A DNA stretch of 9,852 bases from Roseburia sp. (GTDB taxonomy: Bacteria; Bacillota_A; Clostridia; Lachnospirales; Lachnospiraceae), in assembly GCA_017547315.1 (NCBI GenBank), contig JAFYQA010000001.1, positions 1-9,852 of the forward strand, written 5' to 3'. Shown here piece after piece: positions 1 through 6,383 of the stretch (position 1 is the stretch's first letter; the number at the start of each line of letters is the position of its first letter). The notes beneath the pieces are model-generated. The model was not told the origin of the DNA and ran no database searches. It saw nothing but the letters and a program-made list of their open reading frames with translations. The position numbers and the translations under genes were made by a program.

Positions 1-684
1 AAGCATGTTTTCAATTTTAGCAAAAACACGCATATCCTTTGCCCCTGCCGCTTCTAATGCACCTTCTAAATTGCAAAGGTCTTCTTTTCCTCTTACGAAC
101 GGAAGCATAACACCGGTAATTCCATATTTCTTTGCTTTTTGAATATTGTCAATATCACTTTCTGTAAGAGTCGGTACTTCAAATGTAACTCCTGGGATCG
201 CAATACTCTTTTCACTACGCAGAATACCTCCACGTACTACAATACACTCTGCTGCTCTTGAACGTTTTTCCTCTACTTCTAACAAGATTTTTCCATCATC
301 AATTAAAATAGAAGTTCCTACTTCTAATTTATCAAATACCGGTCTTGGAAGCGCAAGTTCTGTCGGATCAAATAAGTTCGTCTTACCCTCCGCCATAACA
401 GTCAGTTTATCACCTTTATTTAATTTGCGCTCTGATGGAAGTTCTCCAATTCTCATCTCTGGACCAATTAAGTCAATCAACATCTCCAAATCAGGCTGTG
501 TAGGATTATCACTTTTTATTTTATCGTAGGCTGTTCTAATATTTTCAATCCAATCTGTAACCTCATCTAAATCCACATGTGAAAGATTCACTCTCACGCC
601 TGTCATTCCTTTTTCAAATAACTGAACTAACACTTCTGTGTCGCAGCAGGCTGGTCCTACTGTACCATATACTTTTGTACGCAT
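1..684 (-). CDS. pyk: Pyruvate kinase, divergent, 3' end cut off by the window
   Basis: The open frame gives 228 residues starting MRTKVYGTVGPA and running off the window at FAKIENML. Pyruvate kinase transfers phosphate from phosphoenolpyruvate to ADP, the last ATP-forming step of cytosolic glycolysis. Visible family features are the N-terminal TVGPA strand, VRVNLSH (31-36, canonical ARLNFSH), DLIGPEMR (71-78, canonical DTKGPEIR), a B domain at about 80-168 (VGTSILIDDG, IPGVTFEVPTLTESD), PFVRGKED (195-202) and AKIEN (222-226). By alignment to rabbit muscle enzyme, R31, N33, S35, D71, E76, R78, K223 and E225 match active-site, K+ or Mg2+ positions. Oddities are DTK to DLI, SHG to SHV and ASF to LPF, which set it apart from ordinary bacterial Pyk. 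The ATG lies 3 bases beyond the corA stop, and its GGAAGAAGG ribosome binding site lies inside corA, so the two are co-transcribed and possibly translationally coupled. The C-terminal half cannot be judged. Confidence 0.88.
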   Translation of the reverse strand, partial: MRTKVYGTVGPACCDTEVLVQLFEKGMTGVRVNLSHVDLDEVTDWIENIRTAYDKIKSDNPTQPDLEMLIDLIGPEMRIGELPSERKLNKGDKLTVMAEGKTNLFDPTELALPRPVFDKLEVGTSILIDDGKILLEVEEKRSRAAECIVVRGGILRSEKSIAIPGVTFEVPTLTESDIDNIQKAKKYGITGVMLPFVRGKEDLCNLEGALEAAGAKDMRVFAKIENML

Positions 685-687
685 AAT

Positions 688-1629
688 TTAGAATACCTTC
701 TTCCTTCTTAATAAGAATATTACAATAACACATATTAACAGTGTCACACTGCAAATCGCCAAAAATCCCCACGGCGAATCCGCCAACGGAACTCCAGCAG
801 AATTAACATTCATTCCGTACAACCCGGATATAACGGTTGGAATCGCCATGATAACCGTAATAACCGTAAGGTACTTCATAACATTATTCAAACGGCTGTC
901 AATAATAGAAGACAATAACTCTCTCGTACCATTGATAATATCTCGGTAAATAGTCGTCATCTCGATAGCCTGTTTGTTCTCGACAATAACATCATCCAGC
1001 AATTCTTTATCCTCTGGGTACTGCTCTAGACGTTTATACCTCGTTAAACGATCAAGCACTACACCATTTGCTCGAAGCGATGTAGCGAAGTATACCAGCG
1101 TGGACTCTAGTTCATGCAACGCAATGATGTCTACGTCTTCCGGGTCATCACTGATATGTTCTTCAATCTCATTACGTTTCTTGTCAATCGTGCGAAGGTT
1201 TGCCTGATAATTCCCCGTCGCATAAAACAATATCTGATACACAAAGCGAAGTCTCTTTTTGGTACTGAACTCTTTTACCCTTCTATTAATAAAACTCTGT
1301 AAAATCGGTGTATCTTCTGTACAAATAGTGACTATTACATCCTGTGTCAGAATAATACCTAGCGGAATTGTCGTATATACATGCTTCTCATGTCTGACTT
1401 CCGTAGCCGGAATATCCACAAGAATCAGTGTATAGCCATCCTGTAATTCAATTCGTGAACTTTCTTCCGGGTCGAGAGCAGCCTGCACATCTTCGATATC
1501 TACCATCAGTTGCTCTGCGATATACGTACATTCTTCCTGCGTCGGATTAATCATTCGCACCCAACATCCATCACATAGTTTCTCTTCTTCATGGATAACC
1601 TGGTCGTCTGTCTTAAAGTATTTTAACAT
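688..1629 (-). CDS. corA: CorA-family Mg2+ transport protein
   Basis: This 313-residue protein has the CorA layout: a soluble alpha/beta N-terminal domain (about 1-130), a long charged helical region (about 130-250), then two C-terminal membrane helices (about 252-271 and 287-307) separated by the signature GMN motif at 272-274, in the context SGLYGMNVN. The tail RRKKVF is positively charged and should face the cytoplasm. CorA proteins form pentameric channels that let Mg2+ (sometimes Co2+ or Ni2+) enter, and are gated by Mg2+ bound between cytoplasmic domains. Length is typical. The start is supported by a near-perfect Shine-Dalgarno sequence, GAGGAGG, about 7 bases upstream. A promoter and folded leader precede it, and a pyruvate kinase gene follows after 3 bases. 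Because pyruvate kinase needs Mg2+, the pairing may be functional, but that is inference. The family call is firm; the exact metal is not. Confidence 0.95.
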   Translation of the reverse strand: MLKYFKTDDQVIHEEEKLCDGCWVRMINPTQEECTYIAEQLMVDIEDVQAALDPEESSRIELQDGYTLILVDIPATEVRHEKHVYTTIPLGIILTQDVIVTICTEDTPILQSFINRRVKEFSTKKRLRFVYQILFYATGNYQANLRTIDKKRNEIEEHISDDPEDVDIIALHELESTLVYFATSLRANGVVLDRLTRYKRLEQYPEDKELLDDVIVENKQAIEMTTIYRDIINGTRELLSSIIDSRLNNVMKYLTVITVIMAIPTVISGLYGMNVNSAGVPLADSPWGFLAICSVTLLICVIVIFLLRRKKVF

Positions 1630-1665
1630 GCAGTTTCCTCCTCACTCTTATTATGGGGAGCATTT

Positions 1666-1744
1666 GCTATCTTATGAGAAAAAATACACTCACATCTATT
1701 TTAACTCATAAAGTAGCAAAGCTTCCGTTTCCCGAAAGCCTGCT
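1666..1744 (-). promoter_or_regulatory. Structured 5' leader of the corA-pyk transcript
   Basis: Two inverted repeats lie between the predicted start of transcription (about 1745) and the corA ribosome binding site. Hairpin 1 (1715-1744) has arms AGCAGGCTTTCG and CGGAAGCTTTGCT on the minus strand, pairing over 12 bp with one bulged base and a GGAAA loop; it would form the extreme 5' end of the RNA. Hairpin 2 pairs GCTACTTTATGAG (1705-1717) with CTCATAAGATAGC (1666-1678), with one mismatch and one G-T pair around a 26-nt loop. The two share about three bases, so full pairing of both competes. A CTCC run just after hairpin 2 could pair with the GGAG of the ribosome binding site. The repeats are seen; any regulatory role is inferred. 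I do not recognise the M-box Mg2+ riboswitch. Confidence 0.5.
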
Positions 1745-1751
1745 CTTTTTT

Positions 1752-1780
1752 ATCATAACATATCTGTTTTTTTCGCTCAA
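1752..1780 (-). promoter_or_regulatory. Sigma-A promoter for corA-pyk
   Basis: On the minus strand, TTGAGC (1775-1780) and TATGAT (1752-1757) are separated by 17 bases, a good match to the TTGACA/TATAAT consensus with ideal spacing. Predicted start of transcription is near 1745, giving a leader of about 115 nt before the corA ATG. The promoter lies just after the stop codon of the upstream DMT transporter, so corA-pyk can be expressed independently of it. Confidence 0.7.
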
Positions 1781-1798
1781 CGTTTTTTTACTTTTTAT

Positions 1799-2668
1799 TT
1801 ACATTTGAACCAAAATAATTGCACTAAACATTAATAGACAACCAAACAATTCTCGCGCTGATAATGCCTGCCCCAAAATTACCCATCCGGCAATAACAGA
1901 TATCACAGATTCCATACTCATAAGTAGCGATGCAACCGTCGGATTCATCCCTCTCTGCCCTATAATCTGCAAAGTATACGCCACACCGCTCGACAATGCA
2001 CCCGCATATAATATAGGAAGCCATGCACTCATCACAGCCTCAACCGTCGGTGTCTCAAAAACAAACATTCCTATGGTCGCCCATGCACAACAGACTGCAA
2101 ACTGGATACAGGAAAGTTTTACACCATCTATCTGTGGTGCAAAATAATCCACCACTAAAATATGAAATGAAAACGTCACTGCACAGAAAAAGGTCAGCAC
2201 ATCACCCATTTGTAATGTTACACTTCCAGATGTCATACACAAAAAGTATAATCCCAAAACTGCCAGAATAACCCCTATCCAGATTCTAACTCCTGCCTTC
2301 TTTTTCAAAAAAATACTCACGATCGGTACAAGTACAATATACATAGCCGTGATAAAACCAGACTTACCAACCGTTGTATACTGTATACCAATTTGCTGTA
2401 AAATACTGGCCACAAACAACAAAGTACCGCAACACACACCTCCTGTTACAAGCACCTTTCGATTCGATAGCTGTGGGGTATTTTCTTTTTTTCTATCGCG
2501 AAACCAGATATACGGAAGCAATACTGTCATACCGATAACAGAACGTGATGCCAGAAACGTGAATGGTCCCACATACTCAGCTCCCACACTTTGTGCCACA
2601 AACGCAACGCCCCAAATTGTCGCTGCTAAAAGCAAAAGTGCCGACTGTCTCAATACAAATTTATTCAT
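1799..2668 (-). CDS. DMT-superfamily (EamA) transporter
   Basis: This 289-residue, strongly hydrophobic protein has about ten membrane helices arranged as two EamA repeats (about 10-143 and 153-288), the usual size and layout for drug/metabolite transporters. The first repeat opens with LLLLAATIWGVAFVAQ, close to the common WG-x-x-F-x-x motif. The second ends with SLLMSMESVISVIAGWVILGQ-type residues, matching the helix 8-9 motif (ExV...G...LG) of the family. Members export or import amino acids, nucleosides or other small metabolites, and sequence alone does not show the substrate. It starts 73 bases after the traX stop on the same strand with no terminator seen between, so read-through from traX is possible. 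The ribosome binding site is weak (AAAAGAG about 8 bases upstream) and I see no convincing promoter directly upstream. Confidence 0.9.
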   Translation of the reverse strand: MNKFVLRQSALLLLAATIWGVAFVAQSVGAEYVGPFTFLASRSVIGMTVLLPYIWFRDRKKENTPQLSNRKVLVTGGVCCGTLLFVASILQQIGIQYTTVGKSGFITAMYIVLVPIVSIFLKKKAGVRIWIGVILAVLGLYFLCMTSGSVTLQMGDVLTFFCAVTFSFHILVVDYFAPQIDGVKLSCIQFAVCCAWATIGMFVFETPTVEAVMSAWLPILYAGALSSGVAYTLQIIGQRGMNPTVASLLMSMESVISVIAGWVILGQALSARELFGCLLMFSAIILVQM

Positions 2669-2741
2669 AATTCAAACTCTTTTCTATATTATTTACCAAC
2701 TTACAATCGTTTCTCATTAGAACACGTCATAGAACCAATTA

Positions 2742-3458
2742 TTAGACAACCGGAATGTCCGCCACGCCCATCATACAACAAATTCCATACAACACCAGCA
2801 AATGTGCCGGATAGAAAATGTAAAACAGCCATTTCACATTCCATCCTCGTCTGCCATCATAAAGTGCAACTGGGATAAATGCCAACAGTGCCGTTATATT
2901 ATCTATAAACAGTACACCTCCGGCTACAATCTGGTAAAAACGATTTGACCGAAGCATGTAAAATACAACGAGCACCATCACACCTAACATTCCATAATCC
3001 GTTCTTAAGACTTCGGCTACACAGCCGCCAGCCAAACCAACAGCCAACTGCAAGATTAGTTTCAATACAGGATTGAAAATAGGCGCCTCTTCTACTTTCT
3101 TATATGCCATAATCGTAACCAGCCCAATTGCCAATGTAAAAAATACATTCTGATACTGGCATTCCAACAGCGTAGCAGAAAAAGCTAAATCAAATGGTAT
3201 CTCTGAAATCGCCGCAAATAAAAACAAGCGCGCCGCATATTTTTTTGCATTTTTCGTATACTGGAATCCTTCAATTAATAAAAAGCAAAAAATCGGGAAT
3301 GCAATACGCCCTATCATTCGCAATGTTCTATATGTATCATACAAATCCGAATTGCCTGCTATTATCATTCTTGCAAGAACCGCTGCTCCAATGTGATCAA
3401 TAAGCATCGTTATCATCGCAATCATCTTTAAAGTACTTCCTGATAAACCTTTATTCAT
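2742..3458 (-). CDS. TraX-family integral membrane protein
   Basis: The 238-residue protein is a multi-pass membrane protein with the TraX family (PF05857) conserved blocks: LKMIAMITMLIDHIG (10-24), GRIAFPIFCFLLIEG (50-64), SEIPFDLAF (85-93), QNVFFTLAIG (103-112), DYGMLG (154-159), YDGRRG (200-205) and FYIFYPAHLL (212-221). The founding member, TraX of plasmid F, N-acetylates F-pilin. Chromosomal homologues in Firmicutes occur without pili or conjugation genes and have no settled function, though membrane acyl transfer is a reasonable guess. The start is supported by GGAAAGG about 11 bases upstream. The pyrF terminator lies immediately upstream, and I could not find a good separate promoter, so expression may come from read-through or from an atypical promoter. 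The next gene on this strand encodes a DMT transporter. Confidence 0.88.
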   Translation of the reverse strand: MNKGLSGSTLKMIAMITMLIDHIGAAVLARMIIAGNSDLYDTYRTLRMIGRIAFPIFCFLLIEGFQYTKNAKKYAARLFLFAAISEIPFDLAFSATLLECQYQNVFFTLAIGLVTIMAYKKVEEAPIFNPVLKLILQLAVGLAGGCVAEVLRTDYGMLGVMVLVVFYMLRSNRFYQIVAGGVLFIDNITALLAFIPVALYDGRRGWNVKWLFYIFYPAHLLVLYGICCMMGVADIPVV

Positions 3459-3481
3459 ATAACTTTATACCTTTCCCAAAC

Positions 3482-3513
3482 AAAAAAGAAGCCTGACAAG
3501 CAGGCTCTTTTTG
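3482..3513 (-). terminator. Intrinsic terminator after pyrF
   Basis: A perfect 6-bp stem (AGCCTG at 3490-3495 and CAGGCT at 3501-3506, 5-nt loop) is flanked by A and T runs on both sides. Read on the minus strand the stem is followed by TCTTTTTTG, fitting termination of the pyrF transcript before traX. It could also work on the plus strand, but no plus-strand gene needs it. Confidence 0.8.
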
Positions 3514-3548
3514 TTTATTTCATTCTGGCATGTCTAATGCTGACAATC

Positions 3549-4250
3549 TTATTCTCCTACAAACTCGCTCATACATCTTCTGTAAGCTGCAACAGGATCT
3601 TCTGCCTGCGTAATAGGTCTTCCTACTACGATGTAATCTGAACCCCATTCTCTAGCTTTTGCAGGAGTAGCTACACGCTTCTGATCACCGATGTCACCAT
3701 CTGCAAAACGTACGCCTGGTGTAATTGTGAAGAAATTCTCTCCACATACTTCATGTACTTTTCCAGCTTCAAGTGGTGAACATACAACACCGTCTAATCC
3801 AGCTTCCATTGTATTCTTAGCATAGTGCATTACAGTCTCATCGATTGGTTTTTCAATCCATAATTCCTGCTGCATAACTTCTTCACTTGTAGATGTAAGC
3901 TGTGTTACTGCAATAAGAAGTGGTCTTGTTCCATCTTCTCTTGTCAAACCTTCGATTGCTGCAGACATCATTCCCTTTGTACCTGCTGCATGTACGTTAC
4001 ACATATCTACGTCTAAGTTAGACAATACTTTCATAGATTTTTTTACTGTATTTGGAATATCGTGTAATTTTAAATCTAAAAAAATCTTATGACCTCTCTT
4101 TTTAATCTCACGAACGATTTCTGGACCTTCTGCATAGAAAAGTTCCATACCGATTTTTAAAAATGGTTTCTCATCCTGGAATTTGTCTAAGAAATTCATT
4201 ACTTCTTCTTTGCTATTAAAATCACATGCAATAATTACGTCTTTTGCCAT
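3549..4250 (-). CDS. pyrF: Orotidine-5'-phosphate decarboxylase
   Basis: PyrF converts orotidine monophosphate to UMP, the last step of de novo pyrimidine synthesis, in the cytoplasm. The signature [14 protein letters not shown] carries the catalytic Asp-x-Lys-x-x-Asp array. Other matches are IIACDF at the N-terminus (substrate-binding Asp), [19 protein letters not shown] and IVVGRPI, the last two belonging to the phosphate-binding end of the TIM barrel. From the start chosen here the protein is 233 residues, typical of the family. An in-frame ATG exists 12 bases further upstream (4262), but the purine-rich GAAGGG directly abuts it and leaves no spacing; the same GGGATGG region is about 8 bases from the ATG at 4250, giving [11 protein letters not shown]. 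The gene stands alone, away from other pyr genes, with its own promoter, folded leader and terminator. Confidence 0.97.
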   Translation of the reverse strand: MAKDVIIACDFNSKEEVMNFLDKFQDEKPFLKIGMELFYAEGPEIVREIKKRGHKIFLDLKLHDIPNTVKKSMKVLSNLDVDMCNVHAAGTKGMMSAAIEGLTREDGTRPLLIAVTQLTSTSEEVMQQELWIEKPIDETVMHYAKNTMEAGLDGVVCSPLEAGKVHEVCGENFFTITPGVRFADGDIGDQKRVATPAKAREWGSDYIVVGRPITQAEDPVAAYRRCMSEFVGE

Positions 4251-4280
4251 CTTAATGACCATCCCTTCGTATTTTCTTCC

Positions 4281-4339
4281 GTGCGTTGCACAGACGCCCT
4301 ATACGCACTTTGGCGCGGATAACATATGACATATTATCC
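4281..4339 (-). promoter_or_regulatory. Folded 5' leader of pyrF
   Basis: The predicted pyrF transcript begins near 4343. Within a few bases comes a hairpin with arms GGATAATATG (4330-4339) and TATGTTATCC (4317-4326), a 3-nt loop and two G-T pairs. Downstream are two crossing pairings: GCGCC (4312-4316) with GGCGT (4294-4298), and GTGCGT (4303-4308) with ACGCAC (4281-4286). Because they interleave, they must be alternatives or form a pseudoknot. There is no terminator T-run and I do not recognise a PyrR-binding anti-antiterminator. The pairings are visible; regulation by pyrimidines is only an inference from the gene's role. Confidence 0.4.
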
Positions 4340-4349
4340 CATCAGAGAA

Positions 4350-4377
4350 ATTATAACACGATACCAATATTTTGCAA
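4350..4377 (-). promoter_or_regulatory. Sigma-A promoter for pyrF
   Basis: On the minus strand, TTGCAA (4372-4377) and a perfect TATAAT (4350-4355) are 16 bases apart. Transcription would start near 4343, giving a leader of about 90 nt. The promoter is back to back with that of the XRE-TPR gene on the opposite strand. Confidence 0.72.
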
Positions 4378-4434
4378 TGATATTTCGTGGTTTTTCACTC
4401 AACTGGTGGTTGATTTCGCTAAAATTTGCCTCTA

Positions 4435-4463
4435 TTGAGATTTCTTCTTTTCATTGCTATCAT
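4435..4463 (+). promoter_or_regulatory. Sigma-A promoter for the XRE-TPR gene
   Basis: TTGAGA (4435-4440) and TATCAT (4458-4463) are 17 bases apart, each matching five of six consensus bases. Transcription would start near 4470, leaving a short leader of about 43 nt before the ATG at 4513. Confidence 0.65.
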
Positions 4464-4512
4464 AACTATATCAGCCGGCGAGAAAATAACAAACAAAATT
4501 GGAGATAAACTT

Positions 4513-5538
4513 ATGAACATCGGAAATCAAATCAAAACATTCAGATTAGAGAAAAAAACAAAACAGGAAGAATTAGCAGAATACTTAGGTGTATCAGCAC
4601 AGGCAGTTTCCAAATGGGAAACGGGCGCCAGTACGCCTGACATCACCTTATTACCGGGCATCGCAACTTATTTTGGCATTTCTATTGATGAACTTTTTGC
4701 ATTACCAGAAGAAGCCCAGTATGAGCGCATTGAAAACATGTTTTTCCATGAACGTCACATTCATCCGGAGACTTTCGAACAGTCTGTCCGTTTCTTAAAT
4801 GACCAGATTGTAAAAGATGCCAATAACGCCAGAGCTTATGAAGACCTTGCATACCTTTATAACCACAGAGCAGCAAGTGACCACGCTAAAGCTTCTGAAT
4901 ACGCAAAACGTGTATTAGAGCTCGATCCAGAAAGCAAAGGCGGCTGGGTTGCTTTCCTCGAAGCCAATAACGGTGTATGTGGCGACGAGTGGTACGACAA
5001 TCATTTTACAGTTATTCAATACTTCAAGGAATTTTTAGAGAAACATCCGAAGAACTTCCGTGGATTATATGCGATTATCGAGAACCTTTTAGCAGATGGG
5101 CGTTATGATGAAGCAATGCCATATATCGAAGAAATCGGGCAAGTGAAAAACAATTCCCAGATGCTCATCTATTCCGGAGACATTGCCTTCGGACATGGAG
5201 ATATCGAAAAAGCAAGCGCCCTATGGAATCAGGCAGTAGCAGAACACCCAGATGAATGGCAAGCATATTGTCGAAGAGCTGACCGCCTTAAGAAACTTGG
5301 TCTTACCGAAGAAGCCATTGCCGACTATGAAAAGTGTGTCGAAATGCAGCCTGCACCACACATCACAGATGGTTTATATTCTTTGGCTCAGGTACATGAG
5401 AAGCTCGGTGACTATGAAGCCGCTATAAATGATAATGAACGCATTATCAAATACCTCGCATCCGACTTTAACGTGACAAGCGGTGAAGAAGTCGATTCAC
5501 GCAAACGCGAAATTGATCGTTTGAAGAAACTTATATAA
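4513..5538 (+). CDS. XRE-family regulator with C-terminal TPR repeats
   Basis: From the ATG at 4513 the protein has 341 residues. Residues 1-62 form a classic Cro/C1-type helix-turn-helix: MNIGNQIKTFR, KQEELAEYLGVSAQAVSKWETG (recognition helix near 27-38) and DITLLPGIATYFGISIDELF. A linker at about 65-95 leads to helical repeats at about 100-315 in TPR style, for example ARAYEDLAYLYNHR, EYAKRVLELDPES, EEAIADYEKCVEMQP and GLYSLAQVHEKLGDYEAAI. TPR domains bind proteins or peptides, so the DNA-binding output may be controlled by a partner or a signalling peptide; that is inference. The frame stays open back to a TTG at 4426, but the GGAG sequence 8 bases before 4513, the promoter at 4435-4463 and the standard regulator N-terminus all favour 4513. 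It is a single-gene unit. Target genes are unknown; pyrF diverges from the same region but that proves nothing about regulation. Confidence 0.9.
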   Translation: MNIGNQIKTFRLEKKTKQEELAEYLGVSAQAVSKWETGASTPDITLLPGIATYFGISIDELFALPEEAQYERIENMFFHERHIHPETFEQSVRFLNDQIVKDANNARAYEDLAYLYNHRAASDHAKASEYAKRVLELDPESKGGWVAFLEANNGVCGDEWYDNHFTVIQYFKEFLEKHPKNFRGLYAIIENLLADGRYDEAMPYIEEIGQVKNNSQMLIYSGDIAFGHGDIEKASALWNQAVAEHPDEWQAYCRRADRLKKLGLTEEAIADYEKCVEMQPAPHITDGLYSLAQVHEKLGDYEAAINDNERIIKYLASDFNVTSGEEVDSRKREIDRLKKLI

Positions 5539-5545
5539 AAAGAAT

Positions 5546-5571
5546 GGAGCTGACAGCACGCGGTCAGCTCC
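5546..5571. terminator. Two-way terminator between convergent genes
   Basis: A perfect 9-bp stem, GGAGCTGAC (5546-5554) with GTCAGCTCC (5563-5571), and an 8-nt loop lies 8 bases after the XRE-TPR stop and 31 bases before the stop-codon end of the esterase gene. Read on the minus strand the stem is followed by ATTCTTTTTATA, a good tail for the esterase/symporter transcript. Read on the plus strand it is followed by TTACCC, so termination there would be weaker. Confidence 0.8.
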
Positions 5572-5601
5572 TTACCCTCATTACATTATTTATTTCTTCT
5601 C

Positions 5602-6357
5602 CTATTGGAAAACAAATCGTAAAATTGCATCTTCTACAACTTTACGTGTCGGAATACTTGCAAAATTGTGATTACCGCCTTCCACTAAAACAAAAGTACA
5701 GTTCTCACCGTATACTTCCATATACTTATTGCAAATCTCTTCATACACCATCTGGTCTTCGGAACCTTTCAACAAAAGCACCGGACCATTATATCCTTTT
5801 GCCTCTGTAAATGGTTCATATGGATGCATCGTTTTGTTAAATGTAGTAGAGAAACATAATCCTTCAACATCAGCAGAAAAGATTCCCTTTTCTTCCATTG
5901 CCAAAACACGATCTAATGCGCCAATCCACATTGCTGCGCCCGGTGCCTGCAGGATTAATTTTGCAGGTTTTAAACATGGCGCCATGGTAGATGCTACATA
6001 ACCTCCCATGCTGTGCCCCATTAAAATTACCTGTTCTTTATCTGTCCATTCCTGTTCCAACACCCAATTATAGATATCTTCTGCATCTTCTAAGAGACCG
6101 GTAAAGGTCATATCTTCAAATTCACCATCGCTCTCGCCGTTGCCGTAAAAATCAAAACGCACAAATGCTGCACCATTTTTTTCTAATGCCCTCGCCTGCT
6201 GCACATGCAAATTCTTATATCCGCATTTATTGCCACCGAATCCATGCAGATTCATAACCACCGGCACCTTGCCTCCTTCAAGGCAGGTATCCGGTAAATT
6301 TAACATTCCGCGCAAGGTGTGGCCTGAGCGATTCACAATTGAAATCTGTTTTATCAT
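5602..6357 (-). CDS. Alpha/beta hydrolase, cinnamoyl/feruloyl esterase-like
   Basis: The 251-residue protein is a single alpha/beta-hydrolase domain. Visible parts are the oxyanion-hole loop LHGFGGNK (37-44), the strand and turn FDFYGNGESDG (68-78), the nucleophile elbow GHSMGG (Ser116), the acid loop LLKGSEDQMV (Asp201) and the terminal GGNHNF (His230), so the Ser-Asp-His triad is complete. HGF.G, FDF.G.G.SDG and a residue 130-180 lid insert resemble the intracellular cinnamoyl/feruloyl esterases of gut bacteria (Est1E of Butyrivibrio and LJ0536 of Lactobacillus as I recall them), which release hydroxycinnamic acids from esters. There is no signal peptide, so it should act in the cytoplasm. 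The start follows GAAAGGA at 7 bases. It is the second gene of an operon, 26 bases after the GPH symporter, which suggests it works on something the symporter brings in. The fold is certain; the feruloyl-type substrate is tentative, and other acyl esters are possible. Confidence 0.85.
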   Translation of the reverse strand: MIKQISIVNRSGHTLRGMLNLPDTCLEGGKVPVVMNLHGFGGNKCGYKNLHVQQARALEKNGAAFVRFDFYGNGESDGEFEDMTFTGLLEDAEDIYNWVLEQEWTDKEQVILMGHSMGGYVASTMAPCLKPAKLILQAPGAAMWIGALDRVLAMEEKGIFSADVEGLCFSTTFNKTMHPYEPFTEAKGYNGPVLLLKGSEDQMVYEEICNKYMEVYGENCTFVLVEGGNHNFASIPTRKVVEDAILRFVFQ

Positions 6358-6383
6358 AGCTTTATCCTTTCGCTATTTATAAA

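Noticed and set aside
146..529. A 127-codon plus-strand open frame
   Set aside because: It is antisense to the pyruvate kinase frame, has no ribosome binding site, and has the Ser-rich makeup typical of a shadow frame.
1630..1745. M-box (ykoK) Mg2+ riboswitch before corA
   Set aside because: The leader is too short and I could not find the conserved M-box sequences.
1715..1751. Plus-strand terminator (hairpin followed by a T-run)
   Set aside because: The plus-strand sequence looks like a terminator, but there is no plus-strand gene upstream for it to serve; the hairpin fits better as the 5' end of the corA transcript.
4251..4262. Upstream ATG for pyrF
   Set aside because: Its only purine-rich sequence directly touches the ATG; the same sequence is well spaced for the ATG at 4250. 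It cannot be fully excluded.
4251..4343. PyrR-dependent attenuator before pyrF
   Set aside because: No terminator with a T-run and no recognisable PyrR-binding loop.
4426..4512. N-terminal extension of the XRE-TPR protein from a TTG
   Set aside because: The extension overlaps the promoter (4435-4463), has no ribosome binding site, and precedes a standard regulator N-terminus with a good GGAG at 8 bases.
5544..5810. An 88-codon plus-strand open frame after the XRE-TPR gene
   Set aside because: It begins inside the terminator hairpin and runs antisense to the esterase gene.
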